64,000 nucleotides of DNA from Bacillus sp. NTK034 (GCF_017303275.1 NZ_JAFKOJ010000011.1:1-64000), one strand, 5' to 3'. Positions 41,561-50,629 are shown, counted from the first letter of the stretch. The notes: generated from the letters alone by a model not told the origin. Made by a program: numbers and translations.

Positions 41561-42223
41561 TTACTTCATATACTTTGCAACTAACAAATAACACCTCTCT
41601 CTTGTAAGACTTGCTTGTGTAGCTACATATTCCAATGGCTCCATCGATCCGCCTTTGTATTTTAGAGAAGACTTTTTCGCAGTTTCATCTCTTTGTTGGA
41701 TCCAGTTCCGCTGATCTTCTCTTAGTTGGTCCATCTGTCCTTTATCAAGCTGCTCTTCTAACAGACCATAAATTTTGTTTAATTCCTCATCCCAAGTTCT
41801 ATATCTTTCCGCCTCTTGTTCCACCAATTCTGCCGTGGTTGTCTTGGCTTCTGCGTATTTGTCCGCTTCTTCCATTTTGTTTAGTTTCTTGAGATATTCA
41901 TCTTTATTATTTTCAAGATTTTTACTTTGATCATTGCCTGACTCAGCTGACTCTCCATCATTTGAGACTGCGGATAAATTGTCTGTATCTTCTTGTTCAC
42001 TGAGCTGTGTGGTATCACTGCTACCAGAAGAGTTTTTTGCTTCCTTCCCCTCTGAATCTGCAGAATCCTTATCCATTGAGCCGCCATCTTTATCTTGAGC
42101 GGAGCTGTTGCTAGCTGGCTGGCTGCTCGACTCTTCAAATGAGTCTGCACAAGCAGTCAGTACACCTGACAATGCTACTGTTAGCAATACTGCCAAAAAC
42201 TTCTTGTTTTTTTGCATTTTCAA
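41561..42223 (-). CDS. Lipoprotein with LprI-like (DUF1311) domain
   Basis: A 220-residue lipoprotein: signal residues 1-25 with lipobox GVLTAC, a Ser/Asp/Glu/Gln-rich linker (about 26-105; low complexity), then a lysozyme-inhibitor-LprI-like domain (about 108-220) with YAEAKTTTAELVEQEAERYR, WDEELNKIYGLLEEQLDKGQ and REDQRNWIQQRDETAKKSSL; the C-terminal CYLL is the conserved Cys. In other bacteria this domain inhibits lysozyme or is of unknown function. AAGGAAGT precedes the ATG. Monocistronic with R12. Confidence 0.85.
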   Translation of the reverse strand: MKMQKNKKFLAVLLTVALSGVLTACADSFEESSSQPASNSSAQDKDGGSMDKDSADSEGKEAKNSSGSSDTTQLSEQEDTDNLSAVSNDGESAESGNDQSKNLENNKDEYLKKLNKMEEADKYAEAKTTTAELVEQEAERYRTWDEELNKIYGLLEEQLDKGQMDQLREDQRNWIQQRDETAKKSSLKYKGGSMEPLEYVATQASLTRERCYLLVAKYMK

Positions 42224-42390
42224 ACTTCCTTTTAATATTTATGAACGAAATTTATACTTTTCAATTTTTGAATATAACCTTCAGTATCATCAAACATTCA
42301 AAAATTATTTTTTCTGCGCTCACTCCTTCCAACTTAATCTTACCATGTTCCAGATAGAAAATTATCCCAAAACCCCTGTTTTTCAGCGAA

Positions 42391-42416
42391 GAAAAAAGAG
42401 CTCCTCCTGGGAACTC
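42391..42416 (-). terminator. Terminator of a deleted NUDIX gene
   Basis: Minus strand: GAGTTCC, loop CAGGA, GGAGCTC, TTTTTTC. It is placed five bases after the stop of the residual reading frame and now serves no gene. Confidence 0.6.
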
Positions 42417-42420
42417 CTTT

Positions 42421-42503
42421 CTATATGGAATTAATATAATCCTTAATCACTTTACGATCTGGCGGCTTCCAACTACCTTTCTAAACTCCATTACATACCC
42501 CAT
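42421..42503 (-). pseudogene. NUDIX hydrolase gene reduced to its two ends
   Basis: AGGAGA and ATG at 42503 are followed by MGYVMEFRKVVGSRQ, which is the stereotyped N-terminus of Bacillus NUDIX hydrolases (GYxxxLRxxVGxRP). After about 16 codons the frame breaks and the last codons VIKDYINSI plus TAG end at 42421, followed by a terminator. The whole NUDIX box is missing: an internal deletion of roughly 400 bases is inferred. Start, ends and terminator are intact. Confidence 0.6.
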
Positions 42504-42654
42504 AGTGTTCTCCTAAATATAAGACTTTCTAATTTTATTCGGTATTTTAAAGATAAATCCTTCCAAAGAAAATTTATGGAATTATATGTTAATATATAGA
42601 TATATAATATTTAACTAACAGGCAGTTATTGAGCTTAATCGAAAGGAGGATTTT
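42504..42654. other. Spacer with an AT-rich promoter-like stretch
   Basis: Very AT-rich, with repeated ATATAT near 42585-42610, between the deleted NUDIX gene and the 42655 gene. No gene seen. Confidence 0.3.
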
Positions 42655-42864
42655 ATGAGCACCCAAAATAAACACACCGCAAATGCAATAGGACTTTCAT
42701 TGTTAATAACTATATTTGCCTTTTTCAATATGGATAATCCATTACCTTATACAGCAATATATATACTCTTCGTATCTGTTGCTTCTTTCATAAGCATTTA
42801 TTTGATTTCAATGATTACTGCAAAAGCATACCAAAAGTTTGTTAAGCACATTGGCTGTGATTAA
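42655..42864 (+). CDS. Hypothetical two-helix membrane protein
   Basis: A 69-residue protein with a basic N-terminus (STQNKHTANAIG) and two helices at about 13-28 and 36-57 (AIYILFVSVASFISIYLISM). GAAAGGAGG lies seven bases before the ATG, a strong site, so it is probably real. No family recognised. It stands alone on the plus strand. Confidence 0.6.
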   Translation: MSTQNKHTANAIGLSLLITIFAFFNMDNPLPYTAIYILFVSVASFISIYLISMITAKAYQKFVKHIGCD

Positions 42865-42927
42865 AAATCCTTTTAACCTAATGGCATATTTGTGAAGAAA
42901 TGAGAGCATATTGCTATTCCTCTACAT

Positions 42928-43443
42928 TTAATTTTCTTCTTCCGCAAACCAAGCAAGTGCCTTCTGCTCCATTTCCTTCACAAATGTATTTTTTGCTTGG
43001 CTATATTCACTCGTGTCATCAAACCTTTTTACTAATTCTTCCTTAAATTTAGTGTACCTTGCTGCTTCAGCAGGATGGGACCGCAGATAATTCCTAAATA
43101 CAAGGTGCCGTTCTATTTGGGGGTTATCGAATTGATAGAAATGCAAATGATGAGATCGGTTTTCTCCGCCTTTTCGAAATAATCTTCTGCCTGTAATTCC
43201 CCATTCACCAGCAGCCTCATATCCCAGGTTTTTCATTTTTTCATTAATTTCATCTATCTTCTTGATGTCTTTCACAATACACATCATATCGATTACAGGC
43301 TTTGCCTTCATCCCCCGGACCGAAGTGCTGCCAAAATGTTCACATTTTATAATGTCATCTTCAAAGATAGTTTTTAGAAATTGAGCCTCTTTTTGAAACA
43401 TGTGTGCCCAATTGTCGCTAAATTTAGTAAGCCGGATCTTCAT
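42928..43443 (-). CDS. GrpB family nucleotidyltransferase-fold protein
   Basis: A 171-residue GrpB (UPF0157) protein: WAHMFQKEAQFLKTIFEDDI, the nucleotidyltransferase motif CEHFGSTSVRGMKAKPVIDM, then EAAGEWGITGRRLFRKGGEN and SHHLHFYQFDNPQIERHLVF. The family has an incomplete nucleotidyltransferase fold (GS...D) and is mostly uncharacterised; a coenzyme-A-domain fusion occurs elsewhere. AGGGAGGTATCC precedes the ATG. Monocistronic accessory gene. Confidence 0.9.
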   Translation of the reverse strand: MKIRLTKFSDNWAHMFQKEAQFLKTIFEDDIIKCEHFGSTSVRGMKAKPVIDMMCIVKDIKKIDEINEKMKNLGYEAAGEWGITGRRLFRKGGENRSHHLHFYQFDNPQIERHLVFRNYLRSHPAEAARYTKFKEELVKRFDDTSEYSQAKNTFVKEMEQKALAWFAEEEN

Positions 43444-43595
43444 TTGGATACCTCCCTTATGAAACTTCCATTAGGTAATCTATCCCCAATTAGTTATTGC
43501 CCCAAATCTTTTCAACCACACCAATCCCTGCCAATCAAACTCCATCCTGCATTAACTAAAATTAATTGATTAACTTCAAACCTATTTTATGTAAA

Positions 43596-43850
43596 TCATC
43601 CTCTGTATTTGTTGCTTCCTGGCAGTTTTTTTAATTCATTCCAGGCTTTAATGGATTCTTCTCGATTACTGCCTTTGTTTATTGCGTCCGCAAAGTAATC
43701 TCTGGTGAACTGAACTGATTATATTCAAATTGAGAGACTAGTTGATTCTTATACGACGGATCCTTGTTTCTTTTTTCCTGTACAGCATCACGATATGTTT
43801 TTCCGGAATTTTCTTTAAAATAATGTTTTTAAAAAAACGACCTATCATGA
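43596..43850 (-). pseudogene. Decayed DUF6434-like gene
   Basis: Reading minus strand from about 43850: FFKEN...GKTYRDAVQEKR, then NKDPSYKNQLVSQFEYNQ, then after a frame change FTRDYFADAINKGSNREESI and KAWNELKKLPGSNKYRG with a stop at 43596. The change is explained by a duplicated TTCAG (CAG-TTCAG-TTCACC near 43715). A poly-T run near 43840 gives a second break. The order GKTYRDA, QFEYNQ-IRDF, LPGSNKY is that of DUF6434 proteins; the family call is from memory. Confidence 0.55.
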
Positions 43851-43866
43851 ATATGTATCTTTCACA

Positions 43867-43901
43867 AATAAAATATCCCAATTTCTTAGAGGAAATTGGG
43901 A
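43867..43901 (-). terminator. Terminator of the isochorismatase-type gene
   Basis: TCCCAATTTC and GAAATTGGGA form a perfect 10-bp stem; ATATTTTATTTG follows on the minus strand. Confidence 0.65.
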
Positions 43902-43927
43902 ATCTAATGCTATACTATAATTTCAAT

Positions 43928-44485
43928 TTACCTATATGAATCATGTATAGGATGAAACAAGTCTTCCCCAGCATTTCTGACAACTGAAAAATGTTCCACA
44001 TTGTAATGGCCATGAAGAGTATCATTATGATGCTTGATAATTTGTTCTGCACTTAAGGCATCGCTGTCCGTTGTTGAATGTCCATTACCTACTAATGTGA
44101 CATCAAACCCACTAATAGTTGCGGTTCTAACTGCACTGTCTATACAGTGCTGGGTTTTACACCCCATTATAACAACATGCTTCACCTTTTGAGATTTTAG
44201 GTGATCCAGCAGTCCTGTTCCATGAAAAGAATTCGTTGCAGCTTTATCAAAAAACTTTGTCTCCTCAGGCACATTAATTTCTTCGTGAACCTGAAACCCC
44301 TTACCTTTCCCTTCAGCAACATCTATATCCCTAACAAATACAACTGGAACACTGCATTGCTTTGCTTTTTCAATCACTAAATTGATATTCCCAATAAGCT
44401 GCTCTTTATTAAAAACTTTACTTTCTTCCAGATTCCCATCAATTAACTCTTGTTGGGCATCAATAATTAATAAGGTTTGATTCAA
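43928..44485 (-). CDS. Isochorismatase family cysteine hydrolase
   Basis: A 185-residue hydrolase. TTG at 44485 (GAAAGGGG upstream) gives the right start, NQTLLIIDAQQELIDGNLEE, with catalytic Asp in LLIIDAQ. The Lys is in FFDKAATNSFHGTGLLDHLK and the nucleophile Cys in IMGCKTQHCIDSAVRTATIS. These enzymes cleave nicotinamide, N-carbamoyl compounds or isochorismate; substrate specificity cannot be read. Monocistronic. Confidence 0.87.
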   Translation of the reverse strand: MNQTLLIIDAQQELIDGNLEESKVFNKEQLIGNINLVIEKAKQCSVPVVFVRDIDVAEGKGKGFQVHEEINVPEETKFFDKAATNSFHGTGLLDHLKSQKVKHVVIMGCKTQHCIDSAVRTATISGFDVTLVGNGHSTTDSDALSAEQIIKHHNDTLHGHYNVEHFSVVRNAGEDLFHPIHDSYR

Positions 44486-44711
44486 ATGATTTTCCCCTTT
44501 CAATACCTTTAAAATTATTTTAGTCCTGTTCCTCTTAGTATTTTCACGCCAATATATTTGACTGTCATAATATCTGCCTCCTAAATTAAAACATTGTCCA
44601 AGAACGTTATCTAAATTTTTAGACATTTTAGATTTTAACATACTAATCAGTTTAATAAAATATGTTAACGTTACTTTTTTAAATGCTTTACTGTGAAACC
44701 TGGACGTTCAT

Positions 44712-44740
44712 AAAAAAAGGCCGCCTGAGTGAGGCGGACC
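44712..44740 (-). terminator. Intrinsic terminator of proS
   Basis: Minus strand: GTCCGCCT, loop CACTC, AGGCGGCC, TTTTTTTA. Confidence 0.88.
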
Positions 44741-44788
44741 TTAAAATAATTGACCCTGAAAGATCACGTTATATTTCACATTCTCAGT

Positions 44789-46225
44789 TTAATACGCTCG
44801 CGCAAACCAAACCGTATGCTTCGCTTCTTTACCACAATGGATGCATGTGTGCTTAGTTGCCGGAGGGTTGAACGGTATGTTCCTTGTTGTGAATTTTGTT
44901 TTTTCTTTTACACTTTCTTCACAGGCGTCTTCTCCGCACCAGCCAGCTAAAATCCAGCCAGGAATGGTGTCATTTAATTCGGATTCTGCTATGTGCTTTT
45001 CTAACTGTTCCATTGTATCGATATGTGTGTGCGAATTCTCCGAGCGGAATGCTTTTGCTTTTTCGAATAGACGATTCTGCATGGTTTCAAGCTCTTTTTT
45101 AATGCTGTCTACAATGGATTCTAATGGTACGGAAACTTTCTCGTCTAGATCACGTGCATTCATCAAGCCATGATTTTGGTCTAAATCACGCGGGCCAAGT
45201 TCAATTCGCACAGGTACGCCTTTTAGTTCCCACTCATTAAATTTATAGCCTGGTGATTGATCTGAATCATCAAGACGGACACGAATTCCTTCTGCCTTTA
45301 GTGCGGCAAAGATTTCGTCCAGCTTCTCCATAATGGCAGGGTTCTTTTTCCATGGCCCGACTGGAATCAGCACAACTTGAGTCGGTGCTATTTTTGGAGG
45401 CAGCACAAGACCTTGCTCATCTCCATGAACCATGATGACGGAGCCAATTAACCGTGTAGACGTACCCCAGGATGTAGTATGGACATAGGTATGTTTATTT
45501 TCTTTATTCAAATATTTGATATCGAAAGCTTCCGCAAATTTTGTACCTAAGTAGTGTGAGGTACCTGCCTGCACAGCTTTTCCATCTTTCATCATCGCTT
45601 CAATGGAAAAAGTATCAATCGCACCGGCAAAGCGTTCTGATGGTGTCTTTTGTCCATCATAAACCGGAATCGCTAGTAATCCTTCTACAACTTCTTTATA
45701 AATGGCCAGCATTTGCATGGTTTCCTTACGCGCATCTTCTTCATCCACATGAGCCGTATGGCCTTCCTGCCATAAAAATTCAGAAGTGCGGATAAATGGA
45801 AGAGTTTTCTTCTCCCAGCGGAATACATTTGCCCATTGATTGATTAATAATGGCAAATCCCGATAACTCTTAATCCAATCTGAATACAAATGTCCGATCA
45901 TGGTTTCAGAAGTTGGACGCAGTGCCAGACGTTCCTCCAGTTTCTCTCCGGCAGCTTCTGTTACCCAAGGAAGTTCTGGTGAGAACCCTTCAATGTGATC
46001 CTTCTCCTTTTGAAAAAAGGCTTCTGGAATTAACATAGGGAAATATGCATTGCGGTGACCGGTTTCTTTGAACCGCTTATCCATTTCTGCCTGAATATGT
46101 TCCCATATTTCATATCCATCCGGCTTAAAGGCAATACAGCCGCGAACTGGGGTGTAATCAAATAATTCAGCTTTTTGAATTGTATCAAGATACCATTTTG
46201 TAAAGTGGTTTGGTTTTTGAGACAT
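44789..46225 (-). CDS. proS: Prolyl-tRNA synthetase, archaeal/eukaryal type (no INS domain)
   Basis: A 478-residue class II prolyl-tRNA synthetase of the short ProS type 3. Class II motif 1 lies in AEMDKRFKETGHRNAYFPML, motif 2 in LALRPTSETMIGHLYSDWIK and NVFRWEKKTLPFIRTSEFLW, motif 3 further on in GTSHYLGTKFAEAFDIKY/RLIGSVIMVHGDEQGLVLPP. The anticodon domain follows (APTQVVLIPVGPW) and a C-terminal Zn-type module with CGEDACEESVKEKT and HTCIHCGKEAKHTVWFARAY. There is no INS editing insert. It attaches proline to tRNA(Pro). A T-box leader controls it. Confidence 0.93.
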   Translation of the reverse strand: MSQKPNHFTKWYLDTIQKAELFDYTPVRGCIAFKPDGYEIWEHIQAEMDKRFKETGHRNAYFPMLIPEAFFQKEKDHIEGFSPELPWVTEAAGEKLEERLALRPTSETMIGHLYSDWIKSYRDLPLLINQWANVFRWEKKTLPFIRTSEFLWQEGHTAHVDEEDARKETMQMLAIYKEVVEGLLAIPVYDGQKTPSERFAGAIDTFSIEAMMKDGKAVQAGTSHYLGTKFAEAFDIKYLNKENKHTYVHTTSWGTSTRLIGSVIMVHGDEQGLVLPPKIAPTQVVLIPVGPWKKNPAIMEKLDEIFAALKAEGIRVRLDDSDQSPGYKFNEWELKGVPVRIELGPRDLDQNHGLMNARDLDEKVSVPLESIVDSIKKELETMQNRLFEKAKAFRSENSHTHIDTMEQLEKHIAESELNDTIPGWILAGWCGEDACEESVKEKTKFTTRNIPFNPPATKHTCIHCGKEAKHTVWFARAY

Positions 46226-46254
46226 CTTCTCTTCCTCCTGAAAAGTGATTTAAA

Positions 46255-46490
46255 AAATAAAAAAAGCATAAAGAGTCCATCAAAAGGACGTCTTTACGCT
46301 AATTGACGTGGTACCACCTTAGTTCGACTTTAATCACAATATAAAGTCCTCTGTACGTTTGTAACGAAACGACCCGGTTAGCTTTACTAACATCTCCGTG
46401 GCAGGGTTCAATAAGGAGAGGTGATATAGCTTTCAGCCCAGGCTATATTTTCTGTTTCACAATCCTTATTTACTTGATCACATCATTGAT
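46255..46490 (-). ncRNA. T-box leader (proline) upstream of proS
   Basis: Minus strand: Stem I region, specifier loop with TTGAACCCTGCCACGG, the T-box sequence GGTGGTACCACG (46307-46318) and a terminator GCGTAAAGACGTCC / GGACTCTTTATGC with TTTTTTT (46259-46299). CCT at 46403-46405, followed by a purine, is the probable specifier, matching proline. Uncharged tRNA(Pro) is expected to stabilise the antiterminator. Confidence 0.92.
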
Positions 46491-46494
46491 TCCA

Positions 46495-46524
46495 TATATA
46501 TAAGTTAATATATCAACTTGTCAA
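46495..46524 (-). promoter_or_regulatory. SigA-type promoter of the proS leader
   Basis: TTGACA (46519-46524 on the minus strand), spacer of 17-18 bases, then TATATA/ATATAT as a -10 element. Confidence 0.55.
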
Positions 46525-46707
46525 AGGCAATTCAATATTTACAGGAGTTTATTTTCCATTTTAAACAGCCTGCCCCGAAAGGCTGTAAACCAGGTTAGCT
46601 AAAAAGACCCTCAGCTGACCAATTTTAAATGTTATGATAAACAAGTATGTTAACTATATTTATATTTAGTTAACATACAAACATAATAGTTAAATTGGGG
46701 TGATTTT

Positions 46708-47124
46708 ATGTATAAGCTTCGGGGCCATCATCTTTTTTGCCTACTGGGATATCGGGGAATGGGCTATTCCCAGGAATACGTGGAAAATATGACACGTTTG
46801 CATCAAGCCTTGAGAGACAATCCCAGGACATGGGTACAGCTTGTAAAAGGGCCAGATCAGCTGTGTGAAAAGTATCCCAACTCAGGTGAATACCACTGTG
46901 AACACGACGATATTTACGCAAGAGATGCCATTATTTTAGAAAAACTGGGACTTAAAACTGGGCAAATCCTGTATTGGAAGGACATTGAGTCGAGCATCCA
47001 AAAGTATGCACTTCCCTCAGATATACAAACTGTTTGCGAAACGTGTTCCTGGCGTTCATATGGCGTTTGTGAGGAAGGTATTCAGGATATTCTTTCAGGG
47101 AAAGGATTAAGGGAAGTAAAATAA
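46708..47124 (+). CDS. DUF1284 family protein (Cys-rich)
   Basis: A 138-residue DUF1284 protein: begins YKLRGHHLFCLLGYRGMGYS, then WVQLVKGPDQLCEKYPNSGE, YHCEHDDIYARDAIILEKLG and TVCETCSWRSYGVCEEGIQD. The spaced cysteines (HLFC, LCEKYP, YHC, CETC, VCEE) suggest an Fe-S cluster, and the family is annotated as iron-sulfur-like in Archaea and Bacillus; function unknown. GGGGTGAT precedes the ATG. Single gene on the plus strand. Confidence 0.87.
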   Translation: MYKLRGHHLFCLLGYRGMGYSQEYVENMTRLHQALRDNPRTWVQLVKGPDQLCEKYPNSGEYHCEHDDIYARDAIILEKLGLKTGQILYWKDIESSIQKYALPSDIQTVCETCSWRSYGVCEEGIQDILSGKGLREVK

Positions 47125-47268
47125 CCTTCCCATTTTAAATGCCCATTCTTAAACTTGCTTGAGAACTGTATATCTGGCAACAGCCATTAAATTATTATCC
47201 CGTCTCCCAGGTATTGGTCCAGTCCTTATAGAATATATGTAGGTAAAAAAGATAATGGAGGAATTAAC

Positions 47269-47736
47269 TTGGCATTTGTGGCTATTTTGACGGTTGGACG
47301 GCTGAAGCATTCAGAAGAACACCCTGCCTCCAGGGAGTTTTTTGAAGCGGGAAATGAAGTCATGCGAGAGGCTGCTAAAACCGGGCACCTCATAAAAGAA
47401 TTCTCACCAAATAGAGCGAAGTTCCCTGAAGAAACGATTAAAGGAGAGGGTACCCCCATTCTCACCTTAACAGTATGGAAAAACCTTCAGTCTTTATATC
47501 AGTTTACTTATTCTGGCCTTCATAGGCAGGCATTGCTGGACAGGAATAAGTGGTTTGGGCCTCTTCCAGAGAGACAGCCAAACTATGTGGTTTGGTGGAC
47601 AGATATGTTATCGGATGTATCCTGGAAGGAAGCTTTCAAAAGATATGATTTTTATATCCAGCATGGGCCTGCTTCTTTCGCATTTGACTTTAAGCATGCA
47701 TTTGATGAACTTGGCAAGCCGGTCTTGGTTAAATAA
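47269..47736 (+). CDS. DUF3291 family protein
   Basis: A 155-residue protein of the DUF3291 family: FVAILTVGRLKHSEEHPASR, WKNLQSLYQFTYSGLHRQAL, then KWFGPLPERQPNYVVWWTDM and EAFKRYDFYIQHGPASFAFD. A ferredoxin-like ABM-related fold is expected, haem-binding possible; function unknown. The TTG start has ATGGAGGAATTAAC before it. Located 145 bases after the DUF1284 gene and facing the convergent DUF523 gene. Confidence 0.85.
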   Translation: MAFVAILTVGRLKHSEEHPASREFFEAGNEVMREAAKTGHLIKEFSPNRAKFPEETIKGEGTPILTLTVWKNLQSLYQFTYSGLHRQALLDRNKWFGPLPERQPNYVVWWTDMLSDVSWKEAFKRYDFYIQHGPASFAFDFKHAFDELGKPVLVK

Positions 47737-47879
47737 CTAGGCCAAATCTTTTGCTCAGCATAACCTGCTTCAGCCGTTTAGACTCTGCCTGCATTTTAGC
47801 AAAGCATGAGAATGGTTCAGGCTTTCAACTTAAACATTAAAGACAGCAATATAGTAATCGGAACTAACCAGGAGCTCCG

Positions 47880-48338
47880 TCATCCAAGTAAATCAGCCAA
47901 ACATTCTTCTGATACTACGTTAATGCCATTCCTTTTAAGCAAGGCCGACGTAACTCCATCTCCAGGTATTTTGTTGCCCTTAAACTCGCCGTTATAAATC
48001 ATGGAACTTCCACAGGAGGGGCTATACTCTTTTAGCACCACTGTGGTAACTTGCAGTTCTTGGGCTTTTCTTAGCGTCATATAGGCTCCTTTTATGTACA
48101 AATCCGTAACATCTCTGCCTGATTTTTCAATTACCTTAGCTTTGCCATCAAGAACATCTGCTCCATCACCATCTATTATTTCAGCAGGTTCTCTTGGTGT
48201 TGAAAAACCTCCAAGCACCTCAGGACAAACAGTGATTGCCTGCTTCTGGTCCAGCATTTGACGGATCTTTTGATTTAAGCAATGAGTGCCGTTATATCTC
48301 ACTTCCAACCCTGCTAAACAAGAACTGACTAATATCAT
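47880..48338 (-). CDS. DUF523 family protein
   Basis: A 152-residue DUF523 protein: ILVSSCLAGLEVRYNGTHCL, TVCPEVLGGFSTPREPAEII, KSGRDVTDLYIKGAYMTLRK, VVLKEYSPSCGSSMIYNGEF and GDGVTSALLKRNGINVVSEE. Conserved Cys in SSCLxG, VCPE and SPSCG probably bind a metal or cluster. The family (YbbK type in Gram-negatives) has no established role. GAGGTG precedes the ATG. Monocistronic. Confidence 0.88.
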   Translation of the reverse strand: MILVSSCLAGLEVRYNGTHCLNQKIRQMLDQKQAITVCPEVLGGFSTPREPAEIIDGDGADVLDGKAKVIEKSGRDVTDLYIKGAYMTLRKAQELQVTTVVLKEYSPSCGSSMIYNGEFKGNKIPGDGVTSALLKRNGINVVSEECLADLLG

Positions 48339-48519
48339 TCATGACACCTCAATCTAATAGTTATTCTTCCAATTAAAAGAATCCATGATTATCTAACCGA
48401 TCGGACTTTATTGCATTGATTGTCTTATTAACTATATACACATAGCAACTCTCCTCAGCATACTCCCCAAAAAATGATACTTTTCTTCAATATATTTGTA
48501 TAGTCATAAAGACAGGGAA

Positions 48520-48717
48520 TTACCGGTTCTTAAACAAATCTATTAAATAGAGAAGCTGTGATATTATAAACGATAGCAGTAATACAACTATTGTTCCAAA
48601 TATATAAACCGCTTCTTCTGCCGGGTTGCCTCCACCCATGAATACTGAACCAAATATAAAAAAGAGTAAGACACTTACGATTGCAAATAAGAAAAAAATA
48701 CTAATATACTTTGACAT
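48520..48717 (-). CDS. Hypothetical two-helix membrane protein
   Basis: A 65-residue protein with helices at about 4-22 (YISIFFLFAIVSVLLFFIFG) and 38-58 (YIFGTIVVLLLSFIISQLLY). ATG 48717 is preferred over an in-frame ATG four codons upstream because GGGGGATG sits just before it. Not recognised. Confidence 0.55.
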   Translation of the reverse strand: MSKYISIFFLFAIVSVLLFFIFGSVFMGGGNPAEEAVYIFGTIVVLLLSFIISQLLYLIDLFKNR

Positions 48718-48864
48718 AGCATCCCCCATTAAATCTATTTATATCTATCTTTAATTTCATTCGTTTCTTCTTTAGTATTTCCTTCTTTCATTGCATTGGT
48801 ATGCTTTTTTTTAAACATACTATTGATTTCCAATAAGAAAAGTTTATGTTTAAAGTAAACAAAA

Positions 48865-48893
48865 AGGAACGGAAAATCCATTCCTTTTTGATG
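48865..48893. terminator. Bidirectional terminator
   Basis: AAAAAGGAA and TTCCTTTTT pair over an 11-base loop, ending five bases from the stop of the DUF4822 gene on the minus strand. Confidence 0.8.
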
Positions 48894-48897
48894 TTTA

Positions 48898-49863
48898 TTA
48901 TTTAGTGAATTTCGGTTTAAAATCACCCTTATAAGGTTCATGTTCAACAAACACCGTTATATCTTTGCCATCTTTGTCTTTACCCGTTCTTTTATACGTA
49001 AATTTATTCTTATTTAGTTCGGTAAGTTCAAGCGCTGCACCATACTTATTAGCTCCAATTGAAACATGGGCTCTTATTTTATTTTCGTTAACAATATCGA
49101 AGTAGCCAAAATCACCGCGGCTTTTTCCTGTTTCAAGATTGAAAAATTCATATTTATTTTTTTTGTCATCAAATTTTGCCAGACTTATAAACATCGTATT
49201 ATACTTTGTTACATCATTGCCGTCTTCATCTAATACCTTTGTCCCGTTCCAGAGGGTGCTGCCTAGAATCTTATCTCCATCTGTGTCATTAACTATATCC
49301 CCCGTAACAGCGTCCAGCTGCTTGTCCGGATCAGTAAAAGAAAGCCCATTTCCTTTATATGGAACATGTTCAACAAATACCTCTACGTCGTTGCCATTAG
49401 CGTCTTTTCCTATTCTTTTATAAGTGAAAATATCTTTATATAGTTTTGTCATTTCGACAACAGCTTGATAATTCATTGATTCTGAAATTAATATTCTCTT
49501 CTTCCCATCATTGGTTAAAAAGAAAGTTCCCTTATCGCCGCGGCTTTCGCCTGTCTTCGCATCGAAAAATTCATATCTTCCTGATTTCACATCATATTTC
49601 GCAAGACCAATGAAGTTTGCATTCTCTTTTGTTAAGTCGTTCTTATTTTTGTCATACACTCTTGTACCTTGCCAATTTGTGCTGCTGAGAATGTTAGCCA
49701 TTTCCTGTCCCTTGGTTAATTGATTCTTTTTAGTCTCTTTAACCGCTTGTTCCTGCTTCTGCTTACTATGATTTTCCTGGGCGTTTGCACCAGCGCTGCA
49801 CCCCGTTGCTACTAATATAAATCCAAGAAGGATTGATGTTATTGCTTTTGCCTTTTTGTTCAT
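48898..49863 (-). CDS. Lipoprotein with two DUF4822 domains
   Basis: A 321-residue lipoprotein: lipobox LVATGCSA, a Lys/Gln/Glu linker (25-55), then two tandem DUF4822 modules. Each repeats the order N-x-[25 protein letters not shown] / [60 protein letters not shown] and HxPYKG. The modules are close in sequence, so an internal duplication produced them. DUF4822 function is unknown; surface-exposed. The ankyrin lipoprotein gene lies immediately upstream, 50 bases away on the same strand. Confidence 0.85.
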   Translation of the reverse strand: MNKKAKAITSILLGFILVATGCSAGANAQENHSKQKQEQAVKETKKNQLTKGQEMANILSSTNWQGTRVYDKNKNDLTKENANFIGLAKYDVKSGRYEFFDAKTGESRGDKGTFFLTNDGKKRILISESMNYQAVVEMTKLYKDIFTYKRIGKDANGNDVEVFVEHVPYKGNGLSFTDPDKQLDAVTGDIVNDTDGDKILGSTLWNGTKVLDEDGNDVTKYNTMFISLAKFDDKKNKYEFFNLETGKSRGDFGYFDIVNENKIRAHVSIGANKYGAALELTELNKNKFTYKRTGKDKDGKDITVFVEHEPYKGDFKPKFTK

Positions 49864-49912
49864 TTTTATGACACCTCATTCTCATTTTTAGTGGATCTTA
49901 ATAATTACAGGC

Positions 49913-50629
49913 CTATTTTGCTCCTGCTGTTAACAAAATACGTTCAATCTCTTTAAATCCTTTCTCACGTGCATGCTGCAGAGGAGTTACATTATTTCCA
50001 TCCGGAATATTCACATCCGCCCCGCCATCGATTAGCAATAGCACAGTTTGCTGCTGTATTACATTTCCATCATTCAAAATAATTGCTTCCAATAAAGCTG
50101 TCCAGCCGAGATCATTTACATGATTTACATCAATATCTGTCTTGGACAGAAGCTCCTTGATGGCATCTATATGGCCATGTTCGGAAGCAGGAATCAATGC
50201 AGTTCCACCATAACGGTTCACTATCGCCGGATCAGCACCTGCTTCGATCGTAAGCTTTAGAATCTCAACATACCCTTCTGCACCGGCATATAAGAAAGGG
50301 TTGTTTTTCATGTTATCCTGAATGTTGACGTCCGCCCCCGCTTTAATCAGGACTTTAGCGGTTTCGACATCATTATTGTAAGCTGCAATCATTGCAGCAG
50401 TTCGTCCGTCTGAGTCCTTCTTATTTAGACCAGCACCTTCCTCAATCAATCTCTTTATTGTTTCTGTTTCTCTGCGCTCTGCAGCTTGAAGCAATAATTC
50501 ACTCATATCCATATCTTCCCTTACCTCTATTTCCTGTGTTTTTGTATCTGCATTATTATCCGAGACACAGCCTTGAAGGAGGATCAAGCCTCCAATCACT
50601 ATTGTTAGCCACCCCCGCATCTGCTTCAC
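49913..50629 (-). CDS. Ankyrin-repeat lipoprotein
   Basis: A 238-residue protein with lipoprotein signal (LILLQGCVSD, Cys21). From about residue 46 there are five to six ankyrin repeats: LLLQAAERRETETIKRLIEE, DSDGRTAAMIAAYNNDVETA, DNMKNNPFLYAGAEGYVEIL, NRYGGTALIPASEHGHIDAI, NDLGWTALLEAIILNDGNVI, DGNNVTPLQHAREKGFKEIE. Ankyrin arrays bind proteins; this one would sit on the outer face of the membrane, similar to bacterial AnkB-like partners of catalases. Partner unknown. Probably cotranscribed with the DUF4822 lipoprotein gene, with a two-component system upstream. Confidence 0.88.
   Translation of the reverse strand: MKQMRGWLTIVIGGLILLQGCVSDNNADTKTQEIEVREDMDMSELLLQAAERRETETIKRLIEEGAGLNKKDSDGRTAAMIAAYNNDVETAKVLIKAGADVNIQDNMKNNPFLYAGAEGYVEILKLTIEAGADPAIVNRYGGTALIPASEHGHIDAIKELLSKTDIDVNHVNDLGWTALLEAIILNDGNVIQQQTVLLLIDGGADVNIPDGNNVTPLQHAREKGFKEIERILLTAGAK

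Noticed and set aside
46560-46600. CCTGCCCCGAAAGGCTG resembles the terminator-repeat tail.
   Set aside because: It lacks the CTAACGGGGCAGG context and T-run; it forms its own small hairpin, so the match is coincidental.
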